From Rhodopseudomonas sp. B29 (lineage in GTDB: Bacteria; Pseudomonadota; Alphaproteobacteria; Rhizobiales; Xanthobacteraceae), in the NCBI RefSeq assembly GCF_000333455.1, contig NZ_BADD01000117.1, positions 1 to 41,725 of the forward strand: 41,725 nucleotides of DNA, in the 5' to 3' direction. Made by a program: the position numbers and the translations under genes. Positions 33,244-41,725 of the stretch are shown piece after piece. The notes under the pieces are model-generated. The model searched no databases and had not been told where the DNA came from. It saw nothing but the letters and a program-made list of their open reading frames with translations. Every line of letters starts with the position of its first letter. The first letter of the stretch is position 1.

Positions 33244-33359
33244 CGTCATTGCGAGGAGCACCCGGATCGGCGCTTCGCGCCGTCCGAGTGCAGGCTCCGC
33301 GACGAAGCAATCCAGCTCAGTGCGCTCGGCTGGATTGCTTCGCTTCGCTCGCAATGACG
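33244..33359. repeat. Palindromic repeat with an extra inserted hairpin (CGTCATTGCGAG family)
   Basis: The outer arms and the GAAGCAATCCAGCT / GGCTGGATTGCTTC core match the copy at 4414-4493. Where that copy has GTAGC, this one has about 41 bases that contain their own hairpin (CGGATCGGCGC-TTC-GCGCCGTCCG, one bulge). It lies between the large- and medium-subunit genes. Confidence 0.85.
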
Positions 33360-33372
33360 AATACTCCCTGGC

Positions 33373-35716
33373 TCAAGCGTTGCCGTGGATGGCGTGCCAC
33401 ACCCGGTCGGGCGTCGCCGGCATCTCGAGTTTGTTGTTGCCGATGGCGTCGGTGATGGCGTTGATCACCGCCGCCGAAGCGCCGATGGCGCCGGCCTCGC
33501 CGCAGCCCTTGACGCCGAGCGGATTGCCCGGGCACAGCGTTTCGGTGTGCGACACCTTGAACGACGGCACGTCTTCGGCGCGCGGCATGGCGTAGTCCAT
33601 GAACGATGCGGTGACGAGTTGGCCGTCGTCATTATAGATGGCGTGTTCGAGCAGCGCCTGACCGATGCCCTGCACCAAGCCGCCGTGAACCTGGCCCTCG
33701 ACGATCATCGGGTTGATCAGCCGGCCGAAATCGTCGACCGCGACGAAGTTGACGAAGCTGGTCTTGCCGGTGCCGGGATCGACTTCGAGTTCGCAGATGT
33801 AGGAGCCGGCCGGGAAGGTGAAGTTGGTCGGATCGTAGAACGCGCTTTCCTTCAGGCCCGGCTCCATGCCGTCCGGCAGATTGTGTGCCGTGTAGGCGGC
33901 GAGCGCGACCATCGGCAGTGCGATCGACTTGTCGGTGCCGGTGACTTTGAACTCGCCGTTCTCGATGACGATGTCGTTCTCACTGGCTTCGAGCTGATGC
34001 GCCGCGATCTTCTTGGCCTTGGCTTCGACCTTTTCCATCGCCTTGAAGATCGCCGACATGCCGACGGCCGCCGAGCGCGAGCCATAGGTGCCCATGCCGA
34101 ACTGCACCTTGTCGGTGTCGCCGTGGACGATCGATATCTGGCTGATCGGAATGCCGAGCCGGTCGGCGACGAGCTGGGCGAACGTTGTCTCGTGGCCCTG
34201 GCCGTGGCTGTGCGAGCCGGTCAGGATCTCGATGGTGCCGACCGGATTAACGCGCACCTCCGCCGACTCCCACAGGCCGACGCCGGCGCCGAGCGAGCCG
34301 ACGGCTTTCGACGGCGCGATGCCGCAGGCTTCGATGTAGCAGGAGAAGCCGAGGCCGCGCAGCTTGCCTTCGCTCTTCGCCTTGGCCTTGCGGGCCGGGA
34401 AGCCGGCGTAGTCGATCGCCTTCAGCGCCGCGTCGAGCGACGCGTTGAAGTCGCCGGTGTCGTACGCCATGATCACCGGGGTCTGATGCGGGAACTGGGT
34501 GATGAAGTTCTTGCGGCGCAGCTCGGCCGGATCGACCTTGAGCTGACGCGCCGCGGTCTCGACCAGCCGCTCCAAGAGGTAGCAGGCCTCCGGGCGTCCG
34601 GCGCCCCGATAGGCGTCCACCGGCGTGGTGTTGGTGTAGACGCCGACCACCTCGGTGTAGATCGCCGGGATGTTGTACTGGCCGCTGAGCAGCGTCGCAT
34701 ACAGATAGGTCGGCACCGACGACGAGAACAGCGACATGTAGGCGCCGAAATTGGCGTAGGTCTTGACCCGCAGGCCGATCATCTTGTTGTCGGCGTCGAG
34801 CGCCAGCTCGGCCTTCGACACATTGTCGCGGCGTGCGCATCGTGACGAAAGCTTCGGAGCGGTCGCCGGTCCACTCACCGGGGCGGCCGGTGCGCTTGGA
34901 GGCCCACAGCGCCACCATCTCTTCGGGATAGATGAAGATCTTGGAGCCGAAGCCGCCGCCGACATCAGGCGCCACCACGCGCAGCTTGTGCTCGGGCGCG
35001 ATGTTGTAGAACGCCGACAAAACGAGCCGGGCGACATGCGGATTTTGCGAGGTGGTGTAGAGGGTGAAGTGCTCTTCGGCCGGATCGTAGTTCGCCAGCG
35101 CGGCGCGCGGCTCCATGGCGTTCGGCACCAGGCGGTTGTTGGTGAGTTCGAACGTCACGACGTTGGCGGCCTTGCTGAAGGCTTCGTCGGTCGCCTTCTG
35201 GTCACCGATCTCCCAGTCGTAGACGATGTTGCCGGGCGCTTCGGGATGCAGCTGCGGCGCGCCGTCGGCGATCGCCGCCTTGATGTTGGCGACGGCCGGC
35301 AGCTCTTCGTAGTCGACCACGACGGCTTCGGCGGCATCGCGGGCGAGGTTCTTGCTCTCGGCGATCACGACGGCGACCGCCTGGCCGACGAAGCGCACGG
35401 TCTCCGGCGCCATCGCCGGCCACGCGCCCATCTTCATGGCCGAGCCGTCCTTGGAGTGGATCGCCCAGCCGCAGATCAGATTGCCGACCTTGTCGTCGAC
35501 GATCTGCTGTCCGGTGAGCACGTCGATCACGCCCGGCATCGCCTTGGCGGCGGACACGTCGATGCTCTTGACCTTGGCGTGGGCGTGGGGGCTGCGCACG
35601 AAATGCGCGTAGCTCATGCCCGGCATTTTGATGTCGTCGACATAGCGACCGCGGCCGGTGATGAAGCGGCGGTCCTCCTTACGCGCAATTCGCGCGCCGA
35701 TTCCTTCGATGCCCAT
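33373..35716 (-). pseudogene. Molybdenum-binding (large) subunit, form II CoxL-like, frameshifted
   Basis: The N-terminal part (35716 to about 34842) and the C-terminal part (about 34833 to 33373) lie in different frames but join into one normal large subunit of about 780 residues. The first ends correctly at EWTGDRSEAFVT, the second resumes at RDNVSKAELALD. The reading would be restored by one extra C near 34841 and one near 34832 on the plus strand. Molybdopterin motifs are otherwise intact: [17 protein letters not shown] and [10 protein letters not shown] with the catalytic Glu. The active-site loop reads AYRGAGR (34594-34614), the form II signature, not AYxCSFR of true CO dehydrogenase. 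Either a recent mutation or a sequence error. Confidence 0.85.
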
Positions 35717-35839
35717 GGTGTTCTCCCTGTGGACTGATCGAGCCGCGCCGATGGTGATCGGCAGCCCGTAGTCGCTGTTTTCGATGCGATGATCGGCTTG
35801 TTAGGCGAGGCCGCGGCGCGGCGGGGTTACTCGGCGGCC

Positions 35840-36325
35840 TTATTCCGCAGCTTCGGCCATCTTCATCTTGGAGGCGGCGTCGAGCACCGACTTGACGATG
35901 TTATGATAGCCGGTGCAGCGGCAGATATTGCCTTCGAGCTCGTGCCGCACCGTTTCTTCGTCGAGGTTGCCGCCGTAGCGATGCACGATGTCGATCGCCG
36001 ACATGATCATGCCGGGCGTGCAATAGCCGCACTGCAGGCCGTGATTGTCGCGGAAAGCCGCCTGCATCGGGTGCAGTTCGTCGCCCTTGGAGATGCCTTC
36101 GATCGTGGTGATGTTGGCGCCGTCGACCTGGCCGACCAGGGTGGTGCAGGACTTCACGGCGCGACCGTCGATGTGCACCACGCAGCAGCCGCATTGGCTG
36201 GTATCGCAGCCGACATGGGTGCCGGTCAGATTGAGATGGTCACGCAGCAGGTTGACGAGGAGGGTGCGATCCTCGACCTCGGCGGTGACCTGCTTGCCGT
36301 TGATTGTCAGTGAGACCTTGGACAC
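35840..36325 (-). CDS. Iron-sulfur (small) subunit of a molybdenum hydroxylase, CoxS-like
   Basis: Small subunit of 161 residues carrying two [2Fe-2S] clusters. The ferredoxin-like cluster uses C40, C45, C48 and C60 ([10 protein letters not shown]...SC); the helical-domain cluster uses C99, C102, C135 and C137 ([16 protein letters not shown]). The start is a GTG at 36325 with GGGAGGA 8 bases upstream. It is the first gene of the S-L-M set; a 123-base gap precedes the large-subunit gene. The last ten residues ([10 protein letters not shown]) are a short polar tail. Confidence 0.94.
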   Translation of the reverse strand: MSKVSLTINGKQVTAEVEDRTLLVNLLRDHLNLTGTHVGCDTSQCGCCVVHIDGRAVKSCTTLVGQVDGANITTIEGISKGDELHPMQAAFRDNHGLQCGYCTPGMIMSAIDIVHRYGGNLDEETVRHELEGNICRCTGYHNIVKSVLDAASKMKMAEAAE

Positions 36326-36552
36326 GCGGTAGTCCTCCCAGTGAATTTTTCATTATTCTAATTAGACGCAGGCCGTGCCGACTTTGCAACTGGGATTTTT
36401 CACGCGATGTCGGCGCGAAGTTGATGACGTTTTGGTGACTCGCCGCGAGCCTCCAATGCCGCCGCTTCACCGTAATCACGCGAGGTGCGTGTGATGGACG
36501 TGGTTTACGCGGTCTTAGATAATCCGCCGCTATTCTGTGCAGTGGCGCGGGG

Positions 36553-38631
36553 ATGTATGCCCGTAGCGGTACGGGGTGCATTCAAGTGACTGATACGAAC
36601 CGACCGGGTCCTGGGGGATGGTCCGCGGCGCTTCCTGCGTTGCGCTTTCGCGGCAAGGTGACGCTCGGCTTTGCGGTCGTTCTCGGTATCACCGCCGTCA
36701 GCATGGGGCTGGCCTATCTCGGCTTCGAGCAGGTCTCGGGCGTCGCGGTCGGCTATCGTGATGCGGTGCGGCAGTCCGACCTCGCCCGCGACATTGATTC
36801 GGCGCTGACCGCATACCGTGCCAGGGCCCGATTCTATATCGTCACCGGCAAGGATGACGACGCCAAGGCTGCTATCGCAGCGCAGCAAGCGCTGAAGTCG
36901 GCGATCAATCGGTCGCTACAATCGGCTGACGATCCGCAGCAACGCGATCGGATCGCTCGGCTGTCCGGGGAATTCGATCGTCTCGCCGGCGTCTTCGCCG
37001 ACATTCAGTCGCTGAAGAACGACAGCGCGCTCCTGGTGCAGAACCGGCTGGTGCGCGGTGGCAACAGCCTGCGCTACAAGATCGAGGATCTCGCCAGCGA
37101 GGCGGGTGAGAACAATCTGCCGGCGGTTCAGTTGGGTGCCAAGCAGGTGTCGGGGCAATTCTTGGCGGCGACGACGCTGGTCAGCACCTTCGTCATCAAT
37201 TTCGATCGCAGCGTCGCCGCCAGCGCGCTGGCGCGGCTCAAATTCGTCGAAAATTCGCTGCGCGCCATCGCCGCTGACGACGCCGATATCAAGGAGCGGC
37301 TGAAGGAGATCAACGGGCTTTTGGCCGACTACACGCAGGCGCTGACCAAGCTGGTCGACAACGCCAAGGAGATCGACGACCGCGCCGGCCGGATGTTGCA
37401 GGGCGAGCAGACGATAGCGGCGGATTCGAATGCCATGAAGGCCGATTTCGTCGCCAGTCAGCAGCGGCTCGAGCACGAGTCCGACCGCACCATCGCGGCG
37501 ACCGAGCGGCTGGTCGCCATGCTCGGCGTCGGCGGCTTCCTGTTAGGCGCGGTCCTGGCAGTGCTGCTCGGCCGCGGCATCTCGCGGCCGATGCAGACGA
37601 TGTGTGCGGCCATGCGCCGGCTCGCCGGCGGCGATTTCGAGGTCGTGCTGCCCGGGCTCGGCCGCCGCGACGAGATCGGCGAAATGGCGGCGGCGGTCGA
37701 GGCCTTCAAGGTCGAGGCTGCCCGCAAGGCGGCGCAGGACGCGGAAGCGCGTGAACAAGGTGCAGCGGCGTCGCGCGAGGCCCGCCGTGCCGAGCTGATC
37801 GGCATCGCCGATGAATTCGAATCTGCCGTCGGCGCGATCGTGGCGCACGTTTCCGAAGCCGCCGAGCAACTCGCGCGCGCTGCCGACAGTCTGACCAGCA
37901 CCGCCGAGAGCACCCAGACTTTGTCCGGAGCTGCCGCCGAAGCGTCGCGCCAGGCTTCGGCCAATGTGCAGTCGGTGGCGACTGCGACGGAGGAATTATC
38001 GGCGTCGGTCGGCGAGATCGGCCGCCAGGTCGGCCAGTCGAGCAGCATCGCAGCTGGCGCGGTCGAGCAGGCGCATCAGACCGACGGCCGTATCGGCAAG
38101 CTCACGCAGGCCGCCGATCAGATCGGCGCGGTGGTGCAATTGATCAACGCCATTGCCGAGCAAACCAATCTGCTGGCGCTCAATGCCACGATCGAAGCCG
38201 CGCGCGCCGGCGACGCCGGCCGCGGCTTTGCTGTCGTCGCCGCCGAAGTGAAGTCGCTGGCGACACAGACCGCCAAGGCCACCGAAGATATCTCCACCCA
38301 GGTCGCCGAGATGCAGCAGGCTACTCGCGACTCGGTGGCGGCGATCAAGTCGATCGGCGACACGATCACGGAGATATCGACCATTTCGGCGTCGATCGCC
38401 AGCGCGGTGGCACAGCAGGGCGCCGCCACCCGCGAGATCGCCGGCAGCGTGCAGAGCGTCGCCCATGGCACCGAGCAGGTCGCTGGTAACATCCTGGCGG
38501 TCAACCGCGGCGCTGCCGACACCGGCACGGCCTCCGAGCAGGTGCTGCAATCGGCCCGCAGCCTGTCGTCCGAGAGCGCGCGGCTGCGCAGCGAACTCGA
38601 CCGTTTCATGGCCAATATCCGCGCCGCCTGA
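36553..38631 (+). CDS. Methyl-accepting chemotaxis protein with helical-bundle sensor
   Basis: Chemoreceptor of up to 692 residues. TM1 about 37-57, a long all-helical periplasmic domain about 58-320 (consistent with an HBM-type double four-helix bundle), TM2 about 323-345, HAMP, coiled coil, and the signalling tip [19 protein letters not shown] (about 531-569). It ends RFMANIRAA without a CheR-binding pentapeptide, like the receptor at 1522-3201. The ATG at 36553 has no spaced Shine-Dalgarno; a GTG at 36586 (MTDTNRPG) is equally plausible. HBM receptors of known function bind organic acids, so that is a possible ligand class. It is divergent from the molybdenum hydroxylase set. Confidence 0.92.
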   Translation: MYARSGTGCIQVTDTNRPGPGGWSAALPALRFRGKVTLGFAVVLGITAVSMGLAYLGFEQVSGVAVGYRDAVRQSDLARDIDSALTAYRARARFYIVTGKDDDAKAAIAAQQALKSAINRSLQSADDPQQRDRIARLSGEFDRLAGVFADIQSLKNDSALLVQNRLVRGGNSLRYKIEDLASEAGENNLPAVQLGAKQVSGQFLAATTLVSTFVINFDRSVAASALARLKFVENSLRAIAADDADIKERLKEINGLLADYTQALTKLVDNAKEIDDRAGRMLQGEQTIAADSNAMKADFVASQQRLEHESDRTIAATERLVAMLGVGGFLLGAVLAVLLGRGISRPMQTMCAAMRRLAGGDFEVVLPGLGRRDEIGEMAAAVEAFKVEAARKAAQDAEAREQGAAASREARRAELIGIADEFESAVGAIVAHVSEAAEQLARAADSLTSTAESTQTLSGAAAEASRQASANVQSVATATEELSASVGEIGRQVGQSSSIAAGAVEQAHQTDGRIGKLTQAADQIGAVVQLINAIAEQTNLLALNATIEAARAGDAGRGFAVVAAEVKSLATQTAKATEDISTQVAEMQQATRDSVAAIKSIGDTITEISTISASIASAVAQQGAATREIAGSVQSVAHGTEQVAGNILAVNRGAADTGTASEQVLQSARSLSSESARLRSELDRFMANIRAA

Positions 38632-38657
38632 TCCTCGCCTCATTTACCGGTTGGGCT

Positions 38658-38682
38658 GGAACCTGCACCGGCGCAGACTGTT
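38658..38682 (+). promoter_or_regulatory. EcfG-type (general stress) promoter candidate for otsB
   Basis: GGAAC (38658-38662), 17 bases, then GTT (38680-38682), about 85 bases before otsB. This fits the alphaproteobacterial EcfG pattern GGAAC-N16/17-GTT, and trehalose genes are known targets of that response in related bacteria. The matching element before otsA raises confidence. Confidence 0.6.
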
Positions 38683-38766
38683 GGTGCGGCAATCCGCCTT
38701 CGCGAGCAACGCGGTCGCGGCCTCGGCCCGGCGAGCGGAGCTTTTGCCTGCAGCCGAGGAGATCAG

Positions 38767-39567
38767 ATGAATTCGCCATCCGCCGCCGAAACCGCGGCGC
38801 CTTCGCCGCGTTCCCAGCCGCCGTCTCCCGATGCCGTCGACCTGAGCGCCTCTGCGATGCTGCTCGACATCGACGGTACGCTGCTCGATTTTGCGCCGAC
38901 GCCGCGTGAGGTCTGGGTGCCGCCGGAGCTCGAGCGGACGCTGCGAGCGCTTTACCAGCGAACCTCGGGCGCGTTGGCGCTGGTCAGCGGCCGCTCCATC
39001 AACGATATCGACCTGATCTTCGCCCCGCTGCGGCTCCCTGCGGTCGGCGGCCATGGCGCCGAGATGCGGTTGTCTCCCGATAGTGACGCCGTCGCGACGC
39101 ACGCCCCGCCGCTCGATCCGGAATTGAAGAGTCGTCTGGCTGCTATCGCACGCATCAGCCCAGGCATTCTGCTCGAGGACAAAGGCTACTCACTGGCGCT
39201 GCACTATCGCTTAGCACCGCATGCCGAGCGCGCGATCTACGAGTCGGTCGCAGCCATTCGTGCTGAGAACCCGGATGCGCCCCTCGAAGTGATGCCGGGC
39301 AAAGCCGTGTGCGAGATCAAGCACTCAGGCTTCACCAAGGCGAGCGGTGTCAAGGAACTCATGACCCACGCGCCATTCTGCGGCCGTAAGCCTGTTTTCA
39401 TCGGCGACGACGTCACCGATGAAACCGTTTTCGCGATCATGCCGGAACTTGAAGGCCTTGCGTACGCCGTCGCACGCGAGAGCGAATTTGTGGCAGGCCA
39501 GTTCCAGGAACCGCGTGAAGTGCGCGAATGGCTCGGAAAACTGGTCGATCGGGCCGGCGTTTCCTGA
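38767..39567 (+). CDS. otsB: Trehalose-6-phosphate phosphatase
   Basis: HAD-superfamily phosphatase of 266 residues that releases phosphate from trehalose 6-phosphate to give trehalose. Motif I is DIDGTLLDF (nucleophile and general acid Asp), the cap-side motif is LVSGRS, and the metal motif is IGDDVTDE. The ATG at 38767 has GGAG 7 bases upstream. The first 28 residues are a Pro/Ser-rich lead. It works with the synthase at 39682, 114 bases downstream. Confidence 0.95.
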   Translation: MNSPSAAETAAPSPRSQPPSPDAVDLSASAMLLDIDGTLLDFAPTPREVWVPPELERTLRALYQRTSGALALVSGRSINDIDLIFAPLRLPAVGGHGAEMRLSPDSDAVATHAPPLDPELKSRLAAIARISPGILLEDKGYSLALHYRLAPHAERAIYESVAAIRAENPDAPLEVMPGKAVCEIKHSGFTKASGVKELMTHAPFCGRKPVFIGDDVTDETVFAIMPELEGLAYAVARESEFVAGQFQEPREVREWLGKLVDRAGVS

Positions 39568-39615
39568 CGTTATGTCCGCAATGTGCAGGACGTACCAAGT
39601 CTCTGACGACAGAAA

Positions 39616-39640
39616 GGAACGAAGTCGATGAACAATTGTT
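39616..39640 (+). promoter_or_regulatory. EcfG-type (general stress) promoter candidate for otsA
   Basis: GGAAC (39616-39620), 17 bases, then GTT (39638-39640), about 42 bases before the otsA start. The -10 part overlaps the palindrome AACAATTGTT (39631-39640). The same arrangement and spacer occur before otsB. Confidence 0.6.
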
Positions 39641-39681
39641 AATCGGCCAACGTCAGTCGTATTCGGGAGCCGGAGGGGATC

Positions 39682-41169
39682 GTGGACCTCGTTGTCGTAT
39701 CCAACCGGGTGGCGCGTGCGTCGGCCAATGAGCCGATGACGGGCGGATTGGCGGCGGCGCTGCTGCCAGTCGTGGAAAAATCCGGCGCGATCTGGGTCGG
39801 TTCCTCGGGGCGGCTACGGGAAGAATCCGGTCGGGAGCCGTTCGCGGATGTCGAGCCGCTCGGCGCTGGCGCGCTGGCGATGCTGGATCTGCCGGCGGCG
39901 CACTATGAAGGTTACTACGAAGGCTATGCCAATTCGGCCCTGTGGCCTGCGCTGCATTCGCGCGCCGATCTGATCCGGGTCACTCACGACGATTATCGCT
40001 CGTATCGCGAAGTCAACCGCTTCATGGCGCGTGCGCTGCTGCGGTTTCGCAAGCCGGCGACGACGTTCTGGATCCAGGACTATCACTTCCTCGCGCTCGG
40101 CGCCGAACTACGCAGTCTCGGCGTCGATCAGCCGATCGGCTTCTTCCTGCATACGCCGTGGCCGGCGTCCTCGGTCATCGCCGGCGTGCCGCATCATCGC
40201 GAGCTGATCGAGGCGATGCTGGCCTACGATCTGATCGGGTTTCAGACCGAACAGGACCGCGCCAACTTTCTCAACTACGTCCGCACCGAGCTCGGCCGTC
40301 AGGTTTGCAACGGTGTCGTTGCCACTGCGCACGGCACCGCCCGCTGCGCGGTGTTCCCGATCGGCATCGAGGCCGATCTATTCGCGCATCAGGCCCAGAA
40401 GGCGCTGGCACATCCGGAAGTGTCACGGCTGCGCCGCAGCCTTCACGGCGAGAAGCTGGTGATCGGTGTCGACCGGCTCGATTATTCCAAGGGCCTGATC
40501 AATCGCGTCAACGCCTTCGATCACATGCTGACCGACCGCCCGGCGCTCAAGCGAAGCGTGTCGCTTCTGCAGATCGCCACTCTGTCGCGCGGCGCGATCG
40601 AGGCCTACGGCAATCTGCAGGGCGAACTCGCCAAGCTGGTCAGCGACGTCAACGGCCGCCACGGTGAAGTCGACTGGACCCCGATCCGCTATCTCAACAA
40701 GGGCTATCGCCAAGCGGTGCTGGCCGGCCTCTATCGCACCGCTCAGGTCGGACTGGTGACGCCGCTGCGCGACGGCATGAATCTGGTCGCCAAGGAATAT
40801 GTCGCTGCACAGAATCCCGAGGATCCCGGCGTGCTGGTGCTGTCCAAATATGCCGGCGCCGCCAGCGAGCTCGACACCGCGCTGCTCGTCAATCCGCACG
40901 ACCTCGACGGCATGGCCGGAGCCATCGCCACTGCGCTGGCGATGCCGCTGGTCGAACGACGGATGCGCTGGGAAGCCATGATGGCCAAGCTGCGAAGCGG
41001 CGGCGTCCAGGCGTGGTTCGCCGACTTCATCGCGGCCCTGGAAAAGGCCCACGCCGGCAACGGCCGCAGTCGCCCCGCCGCAGCCGGCAGCGGCGCCACC
41101 ATCGCGGTCTCCAGCGGCAGCTGGTCGCCGCGCGTCCTCAAGGCCAACGACGGGACAATGCTGCACTAA
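39682..41169 (+). CDS. otsA: Alpha,alpha-trehalose-phosphate synthase (UDP-forming)
   Basis: GT20 glycosyltransferase of 495 residues that joins UDP-glucose and glucose 6-phosphate into trehalose 6-phosphate. Visible motifs are VVSNRVARA with MTGGLAAAL (donor-side loop), [19 protein letters not shown], the phosphate/UDP pair Arg and Lys in [11 protein letters not shown], and [14 protein letters not shown] near the C-terminus. The start is a GTG at 39682 with GGAGGGG 4 bases upstream. The C-terminal 30 residues are Ala/Gly/Ser-rich. With otsB it forms the OtsAB route used for osmotic and desiccation protection. Confidence 0.97.
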   Translation: MDLVVVSNRVARASANEPMTGGLAAALLPVVEKSGAIWVGSSGRLREESGREPFADVEPLGAGALAMLDLPAAHYEGYYEGYANSALWPALHSRADLIRVTHDDYRSYREVNRFMARALLRFRKPATTFWIQDYHFLALGAELRSLGVDQPIGFFLHTPWPASSVIAGVPHHRELIEAMLAYDLIGFQTEQDRANFLNYVRTELGRQVCNGVVATAHGTARCAVFPIGIEADLFAHQAQKALAHPEVSRLRRSLHGEKLVIGVDRLDYSKGLINRVNAFDHMLTDRPALKRSVSLLQIATLSRGAIEAYGNLQGELAKLVSDVNGRHGEVDWTPIRYLNKGYRQAVLAGLYRTAQVGLVTPLRDGMNLVAKEYVAAQNPEDPGVLVLSKYAGAASELDTALLVNPHDLDGMAGAIATALAMPLVERRMRWEAMMAKLRSGGVQAWFADFIAALEKAHAGNGRSRPAAAGSGATIAVSSGSWSPRVLKANDGTMLH

Positions 41170-41326
41170 GCGGGGGCATTCGGCGGATTGTAGTCGCTTC
41201 TCTGCCCTTGGGCGGGCTCTCCGGCCGCGCCGAATGTGCCGAATCCACAATACCTTAGCCAAAAATCCCCGGCCAGGGCGCCGATCCCTTGCCAAATCCC
41301 CGCGGCGCGGTCATGAACAGGCCGCC

Positions 41327-41416
41327 GGAGAGATGGCCGAGTGGCTTAAGGCGCACGCTTGGAAAGCGTGTGTGCGGGAAACCGTACCGTGGGTTCGAAT
41401 CCCACTCTCTCCGCCA
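41327..41416 (+). tRNA. tRNA-Ser (anticodon GGA)
   Basis: A complete 90-base serine tRNA with a long variable arm. The acceptor stem GGAGAGA pairs with TCTCTCC, the anticodon arm CACGC-TTGGAAA-GCGTG gives anticodon GGA (codons UCC/UCU), the T arm has GGTTCGAATCC, and CCA is encoded at 41414-41416. The 3' end of such genes is a common integrase attachment site, and an integrase-like reading frame starts 88 bases further on. Confidence 0.97.
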
Positions 41417-41503
41417 GGGCTTCCAAAAACCCGAGTGATTCAAATTCACTAGACGAATTAAGGCTTTCTGCAAGCGCCAAGTGATACACGAAAGTGGACA
41501 CAA

Positions 41504-41725
41504 ATGGCCTTTAAAATTCAGAGTCCTTGGAAGAATCCCCGTAGCGAAAATTGGTGGTTCAGGCGGCGAGTGCCGGCCAACCTTGTCGAGTTTATGGGGG
41601 TAAACGCGAAATCAAATTTTCGCTTGGCACCTCCGACCCCAAACTCGCGGAGGTTCTCTTCCGGGAGAGAAATGCTGAGATCGAGCGGTTTGGCACGAGC
41701 ATCTCCATGGCCACCAATATCCAAA
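41504..41725 (+). pseudogene. Integrase/recombinase N-terminus, frameshifted and cut by the window end
   Basis: The frame from the ATG at 41504 starts MAFKIQSPWKNPRSENWWF and RRRVPANLVEF, the N-terminal pattern of tyrosine recombinases that open with a DUF6538-like domain. At the G-run 41596-41600 the family pattern shifts to the next frame and continues GKREIKFSLGTSDPKLAEV and LFRERNAEIERF to the end. Six Gs instead of five would restore one frame. The gene is inactive as read, unless this is a sequence error or a programmed shift. Base composition is lower in GC than the neighbouring genes, and the position next to tRNA-Ser marks the probable edge of an integrated element. The catalytic domain is outside the window. 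Confidence 0.8.

Noticed and set aside
9995..33359. The palindromic repeats as insertion sequences or a CRISPR array
   Set aside because: They are single, dispersed, hairpin-forming units without transposase genes, regular spacers or target duplications.
33385..34845. Plus-strand open frame (486 codons) opposite the large subunit
   Set aside because: Antisense to conserved molybdenum hydroxylase sequence; no domain seen.
33373..36325. True aerobic CO dehydrogenase
   Set aside because: The large-subunit loop is AYRGAGR (form II), not AYxCSFR, and no maturation genes are in the window.

Overview
The window is GC-rich alphaproteobacterial chromosome, most like the Rhodopseudomonas palustris / Bradyrhizobium group. 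That placement is inferred from gene content: a class I lysyl-tRNA synthetase, Omp25/31-type barrels, paired caspase-like proteins, a form II molybdenum hydroxylase and many short palindromic repeats. I could not run a database search.

Layout. 1-1409 is the 3' part of lysK. 1522-9974 holds a chemoreceptor, an orphan RND-type adaptor, a membrane adenylate/guanylate cyclase, an AsmA-like protein and a Crp/Fnr regulator. 10144-14246 is a two-gene RND efflux operon (adaptor then pump). 14470-20731 is an envelope locus, all on the minus strand: OmpA-like protein, active-looking caspase-like protease, small exported protein, caspase-fold protein lacking both catalytic residues, and a second OmpA-like protein. 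21300-23246 encodes an outer-membrane protein that reads as two beta-barrels fused in tandem.

23439-30832 is a homogentisate catabolic cluster. A MarR regulator is divergent from a flavoprotein hydroxylase, a DUF2783 protein, an atypical metallo-beta-lactamase-fold protein, and hmgA-maiA-fahA. Together HmgA, MaiA and FahA convert homogentisate to fumarate and acetoacetate; the hydroxylase plus DUF2783 protein may supply homogentisate from a hydroxylated phenylacetate. Three different palindromic repeats sit inside this cluster.

31098-36325 encodes an alpha-methylacyl-CoA racemase-like protein and a form II CO-dehydrogenase-like molybdenum hydroxylase in the order S-L-M; the large-subunit gene is frameshifted. 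36553-41169 has a second chemoreceptor and otsB-otsA for trehalose synthesis, each preceded by a GGAAC-N17-GTT element resembling a general-stress (EcfG) promoter. The right end carries tRNA-Ser(GGA) followed at once by a frameshifted integrase start, the probable edge of an integrated element.

The most promising undescribed system is the 14470-20731 envelope locus: a catalytic caspase-like protein and a catalytically dead relative, flanked by two OmpA-like proteins that each carry two copies of an Arg-containing TRSLS motif. The hairpin-less efflux adaptors with a conserved cysteine pair, the tandem double barrel and the one-metal MBL-fold protein are further leads.
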